From positions 186,001-250,000 of the forward strand of contig CAXSBC010000002.1 of the NCBI GenBank assembly GCA_964236105.1: 64,000 nucleotides of DNA, read 5' to 3'. Below the pieces are notes generated by a model that did not search any database, was not told the origin of the DNA, and saw only the letters and a program-made list of their open reading frames with translations. Shown in pieces: positions 45,739-53,604 of the stretch (the stretch's first letter is position 1; every line of letters begins with the position of its first letter). A program made the translations under genes and the position numbers. The DNA is from Lichenicola sp964236105 (GTDB lineage: Bacteria; Pseudomonadota; Alphaproteobacteria; Acetobacterales; Acetobacteraceae).

Positions 45739-46697
45739 TCGACGCCGCGCCCGACCAGCAGCAGCAACGGTCCGAGCAGGCCCAGAAGCACCGACAGCCC
45801 GGCGAGCCCGCGGCGCGATGCCGGCGCCAGCGCGCCCGCCAGTCCGCGCAGGCCGCCCAGCAGCAGGCAGGCCGCGCCGACCCGGACCGCCCAGAACAGC
45901 AGTCCCAGCAGCCAGTGCAGCGGACCGGACTGGGCCACCGCCAGGGAGCCCGGCAGCAGCAGCGCGGTGACGAGGTCGATCCACACCAGCCGCTGCAGGG
46001 CCGCCTGCAGCCGGAACAGCGCAAGATCGGCGCCCGACATCTCCGCCGGCAGCGTGTCCTCCTCGCCGCCGGCGGCCAGGGCGGCCAGCGCGAGCCCGGC
46101 CGCCGCCAGCAGCCCGGCCGCGGACGGGCCGGCGCCGTCTCGCAGCCCGGCCAGCATCGCCTCCAGACTGGTCGTGCCGGCATCGACCGACAGCCCATAC
46201 AGCGCCAGCGCACATCCCGGCACCGCGAGCAGCAGCCGCACCGCCCCCGACACCGCCGCCAGCCCGCTCGCCGGCAGGCCGGCATCGAAGCCGCCGAGCA
46301 GCGAGGCGAGCCGTGCCAGGGCCAGCATCGCCAGCACCGCCGGCAGATCCGCGAGCCTCCCGGTGAGCATGCCGATGCCGAAGGACGGCACCAGCGCGGC
46401 CGCCAGCAGCGTGGCGGCGAGCGCCACCGGCGGCGCCAGGACCGAGACCGGCGAGGCGTTGCGGGCCCGGACCGGCTGCTTGGACGCCAGCAGCGCCAGT
46501 TGCCGCCACGGCCGCATCGCGACGATCGCGATCGAGGCGCGTGCAGCCGCCGCCGGACGCCGGGCACGCGGTCCGCCCGCGGCCAGCGCCGCCGCCGCGT
46601 CGGCCAGTCCGTCCAGCAGCGGTGCCACGGCCAGCAGCAGCGCCAGATGCAGCAGCAGGGCGGCCGCGCCCAGGATCACGACCGGCAGCAGCGTCAT
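45735..46697 (-). CDS. hyfC: HyfC/NuoH-like membrane subunit
   Basis: 320 residues with about eight helices. RPWRQLALLASKQPVRARNA matches the cytoplasmic loop 1 of HycD/HyfC (quinone/hydrogenase interface), and AAGGEEDTLPAEMSGADLAL keeps the acidic loop equivalent to the NuoH PFDLPEAE region. It is the membrane anchor for HyfG and HyfI. ATG overlaps the hyfB stop and its own stop overlaps the hyfE start. Confidence 0.82.
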   Translation of the reverse strand: MTLLPVVILGAAALLLHLALLLAVAPLLDGLADAAAALAAGGPRARRPAAAARASIAIVAMRPWRQLALLASKQPVRARNASPVSVLAPPVALAATLLAAALVPSFGIGMLTGRLADLPAVLAMLALARLASLLGGFDAGLPASGLAAVSGAVRLLLAVPGCALALYGLSVDAGTTSLEAMLAGLRDGAGPSAAGLLAAAGLALAALAAGGEEDTLPAEMSGADLALFRLQAALQRLVWIDLVTALLLPGSLAVAQSGPLHWLLGLLFWAVRVGAACLLLGGLRGLAGALAPASRRGLAGLSVLLGLLGPLLLLVGRGVE

Positions 46698-48637
46698 GCG
46701 GTCCGCCACCAGCCGAACACGCCGAGCAGCAGGCCCAGCAGCGCCAGCGCGAGCACGCCGCCGCGCGCCTGCAGCAGCCGCGACAGCCCGGCGCTGCCGT
46801 CGCGCAGCCAGACCCGCACGGCGTGCCGGCGCGCAGGGCGCCAGCTCGCAGGCCCCGGACCTCGACCGAGGCGGAGGCGCACGGGGTCCAGCGCCGACCA
46901 CAGCGCACGGGTCAGGGTGTGCGGCCCGACCTGGGTGAGCGGATCGCCGAACGGCAGCCACGGCGGCGGCGGCGCCATGCCGCCCTCCCACCCCGGCTCG
47001 CGCCGCTCCGGCCGCACCGCCAGGCGCCTCGATGCCCACAGGCATGTCCCGATGCACAGCGCCAGCAGCACGCCGAGCGGCAGCGGCGACAGGCTGGACG
47101 CGCCGCCGGTGGACACCAGCCGCAGCAGCGGCGCCGGGTCCGCGTCCGACCTGACCCCCAGCGTCAGGCCGATCGGCGACGCCAGCCGCAGCCACACGCC
47201 CGGCAGCAGTCCGATCAGCAGCGGCAGGGCCAGCAGGCCGGCGACCGCGCGACCGAGCCTGCGCGGGATCTCCTGCGCCGCGGCGCCGCGCGGCGTGCGC
47301 GGGCGGCCGAGTGCTGCCACCGCCGCCAGCCGCAGCCAGGCCAGCATCGACAGGCCGGCCGCAACGACGATGCAAGCGACGACCAGCGCGCTCAGCGCCG
47401 ACAGACCGGGTCCCAGCAGCCGCGAGACCGACAGCGCCGCCTGCAGCAGCAGCCACAGGCCGCCGAAGCCGCCGGCCGGCGGCACGAACGCCAGCATGGC
47501 GGCGGCGATGGCGATGAACAGCGTCGCATACGGCATCGACTGCACCAGCCCGCCGAGCCGTCCGAGCAGGGCGGCGCCTGCCTCCTCCTCCATCGCCTGC
47601 GCCAGACGGAGCGCTGCCAGCCCGGCCGGCAGCTGCACCGACACCAGCAGCAGCGCCGCATCCAGCGCCGAGGCCGCCAGCAGCGGCAGGTCGTCCGCCT
47701 TGGCCAGCAGGCAGATCCCGACCGCCGTCACCGACAGCGCGTTCTGCAGCCCGAGCAGGCTGCCGACAACGAGGCGCACCCGCTCGCCGTTCAGGGCGGC
47801 GACCCCCGCCAGCAGCGCCGACAGCAGACCCAGCGCGATCAGCCCGTAGCCCCACGCTGCCGGCGGCCCGCTGCCGGCCAGATCGAGCAGCAGCCGCAGC
47901 AGCAGGAACAGGCCGAGCGCCGACGCCAGGAGCGGCGTCCAGGCAGGCGATGTGGCGCACAGGCGGCGATGCCAGCCGGCGCAGGGCCACAGGCCGAGCA
48001 GCGGCACCACGGCGGCGGCCGCCAGCACCGGCAGCAGGACCGTGCCGCCGAACCCGGCATGGCTGCCGGCGAGCCCGGCGCGCAGCAGCGAGAAGCCGGT
48101 GTCCGGCAGCAGCGCGCCCGACCGCATCGCCAGGCTCGCCAGCAGCGCGCAGGCCCCGGCGAGGCAGGCTGCCGCCAGCAGCGAGATCCGGCCGAACCGC
48201 GAGTCGGCCGCACCGGGCCCAAGCAGCAGGATCGTCGCGGCACCCCCGATCGCCAGCAGGAACACGTCGCCCGACAGCATCGTCAGGCTTGAGGTCGCCA
48301 GGCAGAGCTGCCGGAACGCCCGCTCGCGTGTTCCTGTGGCGGCCGAGGCTTCGGCGAAACCCGTGACCAGGAAGCCCAGCAGGAGGAACAGGCCGGTCAG
48401 CGCATCGAGCTGGATGCCGCCGCTGCCGCCGACGGGGCCGAGCGGCACCGGCAGCGCGGCCAGGATGCCGCCATCGAGCAGGGCGGCCAGCGTCAGCAGC
48501 GCGCCGGCGGCCGGCAGCGCCAGGGTCGGGGGATGAGGCGGGGTCGCCGGCTTGGGGCGTCGCAGCAGGGCCGTGATGCCTGACGCGGCAAGGATCAGCA
48601 TCAGCAAGACAAGGCCGATGAGGATCAGGAGACTCAA
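46694..48637 (-). CDS. hyfB: HyfB/NuoL-like antiporter-type membrane subunit with degenerate proton path
   Basis: 647 residues, 14 or more helices; first gene of the operon. Similarity to HycC/HyfB is clear in LLGRLGGLVQSMPYATLFIA and the region after GLWPCAGWHRRLC. The TM5 segment DVFLLAIGGAATILLL (124-139) has no Glu, no Lys occurs in the following channel helices (228-250), and the HxxNHxxFKG helix reads ASALDAALLLVSVQ. Only two lysines exist in the protein, both outside these sites. Probably structural rather than pumping. Confidence 0.82.
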   Translation of the reverse strand: MSLLILIGLVLLMLILAASGITALLRRPKPATPPHPPTLALPAAGALLTLAALLDGGILAALPVPLGPVGGSGGIQLDALTGLFLLLGFLVTGFAEASAATGTRERAFRQLCLATSSLTMLSGDVFLLAIGGAATILLLGPGAADSRFGRISLLAAACLAGACALLASLAMRSGALLPDTGFSLLRAGLAGSHAGFGGTVLLPVLAAAAVVPLLGLWPCAGWHRRLCATSPAWTPLLASALGLFLLLRLLLDLAGSGPPAAWGYGLIALGLLSALLAGVAALNGERVRLVVGSLLGLQNALSVTAVGICLLAKADDLPLLAASALDAALLLVSVQLPAGLAALRLAQAMEEEAGAALLGRLGGLVQSMPYATLFIAIAAAMLAFVPPAGGFGGLWLLLQAALSVSRLLGPGLSALSALVVACIVVAAGLSMLAWLRLAAVAALGRPRTPRGAAAQEIPRRLGRAVAGLLALPLLIGLLPGVWLRLASPIGLTLGVRSDADPAPLLRLVSTGGASSLSPLPLGVLLALCIGTCLWASRRLAVRPERREPGWEGGMAPPPPWLPFGDPLTQVGPHTLTRALWSALDPVRLRLGRGPGPASWRPARRHAVRVWLRDGSAGLSRLLQARGGVLALALLGLLLGVFGWWRTA

Positions 48638-48693
48638 CGAGACCTCATGCGGCGCGACACTGAGGCCATGCTATTCGGGTGACGGGGGAAGAG

Positions 48694-48737
48694 CCAGGGG
48701 CGCCGCCCCTGGACCCCGCCAAAGGCGACGCCTTTGG
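48694..48737. repeat. REP-like double hairpin between hyfB and the aldo/keto reductase gene
   Basis: Two adjacent palindromes: CCAGGGG / CCCCTGG around CGCCG, and CCAAAGGC / GCCTTTGG around GAC, separated by ACCCCG. The arrangement resembles dispersed double-hairpin repeats common between genes in GC-rich alphaproteobacteria. It lies 10 nt past the stop of the aldo/keto reductase gene and 57 nt before the hyfB start, so it may also stop read-through into the hyf operon. Confidence 0.65.
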
Positions 48738-48747
48738 AAACCGGGGT

Positions 48748-49605
48748 TTAGAGCATTGCGAGCGGGACCTTGGCGTCCGGCCGGGGGAAGGCGCGGTCGA
48801 GGTCGGCCAGGTCTTCGGGCGTCAGCGTCATCGCGGCGGCGGCGGCGTTTTCTCGCACATGCGCGGCGGTGCCGGCCTTGGGAATGCTGATGACGTTGGG
48901 CTGCAGCAGGGTCCAGGCCAGCGCCACCTGCGCCGGCGTCGCCTCGTGCCGTGCGGCCACCGCGGCGAGCGCCGGCGCACGCAGCAGATCCCCGCCCTGG
49001 CCGACCGGCGAGTACGCCATCAGCGGAATGCCCTGCTCCACCGAGTACGGCATCAGGTCATGCTCGATGCCGCGATATTCGAGGTTGTAGAGCACCTGGT
49101 CGGCAACGCAGCCGCCGGGGCGCGCCAGGCCGGCGAACTCGCCCATGTCCTCGACATCGAAGTTCGAGACGCCCCAGTCGCGGACCAGCCCCTGCGCCCG
49201 CATCGCCTCGAACCCCTCGATGGTCTCGGCAAGCGAGGTGCCGCCGCGCCAGTGCAGCAGATACAGATCGATCCGCTCGACGCGGAGCCGCTTTAGGCTG
49301 CGCCGGCAGGCAGCCGGAATGCCCTCGCGCGTCGCATTCGAGGGCAGCACCTTGGTGACCAGATAGACCTGGTCCCGCCTGCCTGCGATCGCCTCGCCGA
49401 CCAGCTCCTCCGACGCGCCGTCGCCATACATCTCGGCGGTGTCGATCAGGGTCAGGCCGAGCTCCATGCCGAGGCGGAGGCTGGCGAGCTCCGCCTTGCG
49501 CCGCGCCCGATCCTCGCCCATCCGCCAGGTGCCCTGGCCGAGGCCGGGCACCTGCGATCCGTCCGGAAGCCGGACCGTGCGCAGCGCGGCCTGAGCCTCA
49601 GCCAC
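48748..49605 (-). CDS. aldo/keto reductase
   Basis: 285 residues, NADPH-dependent carbonyl reductase. The catalytic tetrad is visible: Asp and Tyr in LIDTAEMYGDG, Lys in YLVTKVLPSN and His in LYLLHWRGG. ISIPKAGTAAHVRENAAA is the cofactor-phosphate site. The start is a GTG that overlaps the preceding 62-residue gene by 8 nt, so the two are probably co-translated. Confidence 0.93.
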   Translation of the reverse strand: MAEAQAALRTVRLPDGSQVPGLGQGTWRMGEDRARRKAELASLRLGMELGLTLIDTAEMYGDGASEELVGEAIAGRRDQVYLVTKVLPSNATREGIPAACRRSLKRLRVERIDLYLLHWRGGTSLAETIEGFEAMRAQGLVRDWGVSNFDVEDMGEFAGLARPGGCVADQVLYNLEYRGIEHDLMPYSVEQGIPLMAYSPVGQGGDLLRAPALAAVAARHEATPAQVALAWTLLQPNVISIPKAGTAAHVRENAAAAAMTLTPEDLADLDRAFPRPDAKVPLAML

Positions 49606-49786
49606 CCGTGTCGCCGCCAGCGGTCTCGCTGTCGTGGCGGCTGGTGTCGGGAGCGCCGATCGCCGTACCCTGACCCATCTCGTCCGGAACGCCGTTGGTG
49701 ACTCCCGGCGTGTTCATGTGCTCGTCCGACTGGGGCGGCGGCCCCTTGGCGGCATCCTCCGGATGTTTCTGTTCGGTCGTGGCCAT
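49598..49786 (-). CDS. small hydrophilic protein, 62 aa
   Basis: Not recognised. Entirely hydrophilic and probably disordered: rich in Asp, Glu, Gly, Thr and Pro (QKHPEDAAKGPPPQSDEH), no membrane segment. An AAGGAGG site 7 nt before the ATG is one of the best in the window, so it is very likely expressed. It overlaps the aldo/keto reductase start. The composition recalls small stress-induced proteins, but this is only an impression. Confidence 0.65.
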   Translation of the reverse strand: MATTEQKHPEDAAKGPPPQSDEHMNTPGVTNGVPDEMGQGTAIGAPDTSRHDSETAGGDTGG

Positions 49787-49878
49787 CGCGGGCCCTCCTT
49801 CCTGCTGATCACCCAAAGCCCGTCCGGCGCATCCGGTTGCGACGCTGGCCTGCTTCTGCGTCCGCTACGGCCGGACAA

Positions 49879-50325
49879 TCAGCGGGCGCGCGCCCAGCCC
49901 TTGGGCTCCTGCCGCCAGTAGGCCAGCGTGTGCCCGGCCGCCCTGGCGTCGGTCCATCGCTGCCTGGCCGCCGCCACCGCGTCGGGATCGGTGCCGTCGA
50001 ACAGGTCGAACACGCGCTCGAACCGCGAGGCGTCCGCCGCCGCCACCCCGTCGAGCAGGAACAGGAAGCTGGCGCCGTTCGGAACCTCGGCATCCTCGCT
50101 GATCCAGATCGGCTGCAGCACCGCATGCCCCATCCGCGCCGTGCCGTGCGGCAGCCAGACCGGCTCGGGCGCCCGCCACAGCGCCGCATCGAGCGCCTCG
50201 ACGCGGGCGGCGTCGCCGCAGCGCACCACCGCCCGGCGGGACGCCGACAGGGTCCGGGCCAGCAGCGGCGGCAGGGCGTCCGCGGCCGTCGAGCGGGTGA
50301 GATGATAGAACCCGATCTCAGCCAC
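49879..50325 (-). CDS. holC: DNA polymerase III subunit chi
   Basis: 148 residues. Clamp-loader accessory protein that binds single-stranded-DNA-binding protein. Recognised from the N-terminus IGFYHLTRSTAADALPPLL, the central WRAPEPVWLPHGTARMG and the C-terminal FDGTDPDAVAAARQRW and GHTLAYWRQEPKGWAR blocks. Standard length for the alphaproteobacterial protein. Confidence 0.92.
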   Translation of the reverse strand: MAEIGFYHLTRSTAADALPPLLARTLSASRRAVVRCGDAARVEALDAALWRAPEPVWLPHGTARMGHAVLQPIWISEDAEVPNGASFLFLLDGVAAADASRFERVFDLFDGTDPDAVAAARQRWTDARAAGHTLAYWRQEPKGWARAR

Positions 50326-50457
50326 GACCGCCTTGCTCCCGCCGCATACCCGGCCAACACTCCCGGCGAACCATCATCGGGCGCAGGCGCTGACGGCGCG
50401 CCACGCTCGCGCCGACGCGGTCCCGCACCGCCGAGGCCGATCCCAGAAGGAACCGCC

Positions 50458-50817
50458 ATGTCCCGGACACCGCGTCATCATGCAGCACTCGCAGCCGGCC
50501 TGCTCGCCTTGTCGCTGCCGATCTCGGGCTTTGTGGCCACGGCGCGGGCCCAGGCATCGGCTCCCGACTCCGCGCCTGACTCCGAGGTCAGCAGCGGACA
50601 GAGGGTGACCGGGACCACGCGCACGCACAAGTCGACCTACTCCAAGACCAGCCCGGAGCAGCCGGCACCGGCCACGGCGCAGAAGGTGCCGCCGTCGGAG
50701 CGCCTGTCGAGCGGTTCGACGCAGTCGAAGGAGCAGGTGGCGCCGATCCCGGATGCGCCGGTGCGGCCCGGAACCAACGTCTCGCCCGGCCAGGACACGC
50801 CGAAGCCGCACGGCTGA
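50458..50817 (+). CDS. secreted low-complexity protein, 119 aa
   Basis: Signal peptide (HAALAAGLLALSLPISGFVATARA, cleavage after ARA) and a short mature chain rich in Ser, Pro, Thr and Gln (SPEQPAPATAQKVPPSE). No domain recognised and no membrane segment in the mature part. AGAAGGA lies about 6 nt before the ATG. It would be a disordered periplasmic or extracellular protein. Confidence 0.6.
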   Translation: MSRTPRHHAALAAGLLALSLPISGFVATARAQASAPDSAPDSEVSSGQRVTGTTRTHKSTYSKTSPEQPAPATAQKVPPSERLSSGSTQSKEQVAPIPDAPVRPGTNVSPGQDTPKPHG

Positions 50818-50821
50818 GCCC

Positions 50822-51382
50822 CTACGGCGGCAGCCCGAAGCCCTGCACCCGCCAGCGCCCGGTCCAGGACAGCCGCGCCCGGGTGAGCGGCGCCACGTCG
50901 ATGGCATGATCCGACTGCGGCGGCGTGCCGATCGCCGCCGACAGCAGGGCCCGCACCACCGCCGGATGCGTGATCGCCACCACGTGCCGTCCCATCCCCG
51001 GCACGGTGCCAAGCCAGGCGGCGGCGCGGCTCCGGAGTGCGGCGAGGCTTTCCCCGCCCGGCGGCGCCCGGTGCGGATCGTCCAGCCAGGCGGCGAGCTG
51101 GTCCGGCGGCAGCTCTGCCAGCCCGCACCCCGCCCAGGCGCCGCTCGACAGGTCGCGCAGCGCGGGATCGGCCACCGCGCCGAGCCCGAGCCGCGCGACG
51201 ACCTCGCTCACGCGCCGCAACGGGCTCGTCACAATCAAATCCGCATCCGCCAGCACGTCCTGCGCCAGCCGGCGCAGCGCGTCGTGCGCGTCCGCATCCG
51301 GCATCTCCTCGTCGAGCGGGAACCGCCCCTGCCGCATCGACGGCGTCGCCGGAGGACACAGGCAGGTCAGACGCATCGCCAT
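50822..51382 (-). CDS. histidine phosphatase family protein lacking the catalytic His
   Basis: 186 residues. The fold is recognisable from VTSPLRRVSEVVARL (SPLxR), RDLSSGAWAG and AITHPAVVRALL, which holds the second His. However, the N-terminal RHG/RHA motif carrying the phosphorylated histidine reads TCLCPPATPSMR: Cys and Pro replace Arg and His. Relatives beside cobalamin genes are CobC-like alpha-ribazole phosphatases. The position next to the B12 riboswitch fits that context, but without the His it is probably not an ordinary phosphatase. Confidence 0.72.
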   Translation of the reverse strand: MAMRLTCLCPPATPSMRQGRFPLDEEMPDADAHDALRRLAQDVLADADLIVTSPLRRVSEVVARLGLGAVADPALRDLSSGAWAGCGLAELPPDQLAAWLDDPHRAPPGGESLAALRSRAAAWLGTVPGMGRHVVAITHPAVVRALLSAAIGTPPQSDHAIDVAPLTRARLSWTGRWRVQGFGLPP

Positions 51383-51429
51383 GCGGGCGCTCCTGTCGCA
51401 TCCAGGCTCGGTTGACCGCCCCGAGGCCC

Positions 51430-51540
51430 CGACACTAGGCTTCCAGCCCCTCGTGGATGAGGAAGCCGGTGCAAGCCCGGCACGGTCGCGCCACTGTAAC
51501 CGCCAGGGAAGCCTGCGGGAGTCAGACCTTCATCCACGCC
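51430..51540 (+). promoter_or_regulatory. cobalamin riboswitch upstream of cbtB
   Basis: The closing helix CGTGGATGA (51452-51460) pairs perfectly with TCATCCACG (51530-51538). Inside are the invariant GCCGGTGCAAGCCCGGC, the B12-box-type GCCACTGTAACCG, and GGGAAGCCTGCGGGAGTCAGACC. The aptamer ends about 45 nt before the cbtB ATG, so high B12 should block expression of the cobalt transporter. Confidence 0.92.
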
Positions 51541-51583
51541 GTTGCACCATCGCCGGGACGCGCCATTCCCGCGGAGATCGTTC

Positions 51584-51796
51584 ATGACCGCACGCATTGC
51601 CTCCCGCGCAGATCCCGTTCCGGCACCGGTCCCGCTGCGCACGCTGGCGCCCTGGGCAGTCTTCGGCGCGGTCCTGGCGTCGCTGCTGATCTACTTCGTC
51701 GGCGCCGAGCAGGGCGCCACCTCCTTGATCGCCGGCCATGCGGTGCACGAGTTCGTGCATGACGGGCGGCACCTGCTCGGCTTTCCCTGCCACTGA
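51584..51796 (+). CDS. cbtB: cobalt transporter subunit CbtB
   Basis: 70 residues with one membrane helix (WAVFGAVLASLLIYFVGAEQ) and the diagnostic His-rich C-terminus HEFVHDGRHLLGFPCH, which probably binds cobalt. The ATG has a GGAG 8 nt upstream. Controlled by the B12 riboswitch in its leader and followed 13 nt later by cbtA. Confidence 0.93.
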   Translation: MTARIASRADPVPAPVPLRTLAPWAVFGAVLASLLIYFVGAEQGATSLIAGHAVHEFVHDGRHLLGFPCH

Positions 51797-51809
51797 CGGG
51801 GGTGCCGAC

Positions 51810-52538
51810 ATGGCCGGACGCCTGCTCGCCCGCGGCATGCTGCTGGGCATCGTCTCCGCCTGCCTGATGATCGCCGTCGCCGAGCTGTTCGGCGAGCCGC
51901 AGGTGGCGCGCGCCATCGCGTTCGAGCAGGCGATGCACCGCGCGGCCGGACTGGCGGCCGAGCCGGAACTGGTCAGCCGCGCCGTGCAGCGCGGCGTCGG
52001 GCTGCTGACGGCAGGACTGATGTATGGCGCGGCCTTCGGCGGGCTGTTCGCGCTGGTCTTCGCGTCGTTGTTCCAGCGCATCGGCCGGCTGTCGCCACGG
52101 CCGCTGTCGGCCTGGCTGGCGCTCGCCGGCTTCATCGCCATCGCGCTGGTGCCGATGCTCAAATATCCGCCCAACCCGCCCTCGATCGGCGCGCCCGAGA
52201 CCATCGGGCTGCGCACGGCGCTGTATTTCGAGCTGATGCTGGTGTCGGTCGGCGCGGTCGTGCTGGGCGTGCTCGCCGGCCGGCGGCTCATGGCGCGGCT
52301 CGGCCTCTGGAACGCGGTCCTGGCCGGAACCATCACCTTCCTGCTCGTCGTGGCCGTCGCCCTGCTGGTCATGCCGGAGGTCAGCGAGATCCCGGCGCAG
52401 TTCCCGGCGGTGGTGCTGTGGCGGTTCCGGATCGCCGCACTCGGCATGCAGGCGGTGCTCTGGTCCAGCCTCGGTCTCGGCTTCGGCGCCGCGGCCGAAC
52501 GCCTGCTGCAGCCGGGCGGAGCCCGACGTTCGGCCTGA
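51810..52538 (+). CDS. cbtA: cobalt transporter subunit CbtA
   Basis: 242-residue membrane protein with about six helices, starting MAGRLLARGMLLGIVSACLM. Typical CbtA features are FGEPQVARAIAFEQAM, LMYGAAFGGLFALVFASLF and LVPMLKYPPNPPSIG. Together with CbtB it should import cobalt for the cobalamin genes that follow. Confidence 0.92.
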   Translation: MAGRLLARGMLLGIVSACLMIAVAELFGEPQVARAIAFEQAMHRAAGLAAEPELVSRAVQRGVGLLTAGLMYGAAFGGLFALVFASLFQRIGRLSPRPLSAWLALAGFIAIALVPMLKYPPNPPSIGAPETIGLRTALYFELMLVSVGAVVLGVLAGRRLMARLGLWNAVLAGTITFLLVVAVALLVMPEVSEIPAQFPAVVLWRFRIAALGMQAVLWSSLGLGFGAAAERLLQPGGARRSA

Positions 52539-52563
52539 TTTCGCGCGCAACGCCCTGCCCGTC

Positions 52564-53604
52564 TCAGGCCCCCGCGTCGCCGAGTGCCGCCTCCAGGCGC
52601 ATCCACGCCGCCTCGTCGGGCGGCAGGCCGAAGCGCAGCCAGGCCGGACGGGCCTCGAAGCGACGCACCAGGATGCCGGCCTCGCCCAGTCGCGCGAACA
52701 GCAGGCCGGCATCCCGCCCCTCGGCCAGACGGAACAGCCGGGTGCCCCCGACGACGACAAGCCCGGCGCGACGCAGCAGCCGGTCCAGACGCGCCGCCTC
52801 GCCCGCCAGCCGCGCGGCGGCACCCGCCCGCCAGCCGGTATCGGCCAGCGCCTGCAGCCCGGCCTCGATCGCCGGGCCGCCGACCGCCCAGGGTCCCAGC
52901 AGCGACCGCATGCGGGCGGCACTGCCCGGGTCCGACAGCATGAAGCCGAGCCGCAGTCCCGCCAGCCCATGGCACTTGCCGAACGAGCGCAGCACCACCA
53001 GCCCGGGGCTCGGCAGCAGGGCCGCGGCATCCGGCACATCCGGTTCGAGATCGGCGAAAGCCTCGTCCACCACCAGCACGCAGCCCTCGGCCGCGCACCG
53101 GGCGGCGAGCGCCGCCAGCGCCGCCAGCGTCAGGCGACTTCCGTCCGGGTTGTTCGGGTTGCACAGCACCAGCGCGGTGCCCGGCGCCGCCTCCGCAAAC
53201 AGGGCCCGCGCATCCGCCACCTCCGTCACCGCGGCACCGGATGCCGCCCAGGCGGCCGCATGCTCGCCGTAGGTGGGCGACAGCACCACCGCCCGCCTGC
53301 AGGGCAGCGCGATCGGCAGCAGCGAGATCAGCATCTGCGAGCCGGGCGCCAGGACGACGCCGTCCTGATCGGACGCGCCGAAGCGGGCCGCCGCGAGCTG
53401 CCGCAGCGCCGCCTCGTCCTCCGGCTCCGGTAGTCGCGCGCATGCCGCCTGCGAGACGGGTCGCAGCGGATAGGAATGCGGGTTGATCCCGGTCGACAGG
53501 TCCAGGAACGGCGCAGGCGCGTGCGGAAACATCAGCCGCGCCGCCTGCAGCCGCCCGCCATGCGGGAGCGCCGCGCCGGGTGCTGCTGCCGGATGCGGAG
53601 CCAT
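52564..53604 (-). CDS. cobC: threonine-phosphate decarboxylase (aminopropanol-phosphate synthesis)
   Basis: 346-residue PLP aminotransferase-fold enzyme supplying (R)-1-amino-2-propanol phosphate for the nucleotide loop of cobalamin. FLDLSTGINPHSYPL, LCNPNNPDGSRLT, VVDEAFADLEP and the PLP lysine in SFGKCHGLAGLRLGF are present. Named CobC in the aerobic-pathway nomenclature, CobD in Salmonella. Its ATG shares the palindrome CATG with the divergent cbiB start, so the two begin back to back. Confidence 0.93.
   Translation of the reverse strand: MAPHPAAAPGAALPHGGRLQAARLMFPHAPAPFLDLSTGINPHSYPLRPVSQAACARLPEPEDEAALRQLAAARFGASDQDGVVLAPGSQMLISLLPIALPCRRAVVLSPTYGEHAAAWAASGAAVTEVADARALFAEAAPGTALVLCNPNNPDGSRLTLAALAALAARCAAEGCVLVVDEAFADLEPDVPDAAALLPSPGLVVLRSFGKCHGLAGLRLGFMLSDPGSAARMRSLLGPWAVGGPAIEAGLQALADTGWRAGAAARLAGEAARLDRLLRRAGLVVVGGTRLFRLAEGRDAGLLFARLGEAGILVRRFEARPAWLRFGLPPDEAAWMRLEAALGDAGA

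Noticed and set aside
45735..47990. A 751-residue minus-strand frame covering hyfC and beyond
   Set aside because: Only the part from 46697 downwards is HyfC; the upstream half is Ala/Gly/Arg-rich read-through opposite the phase of hyfB.
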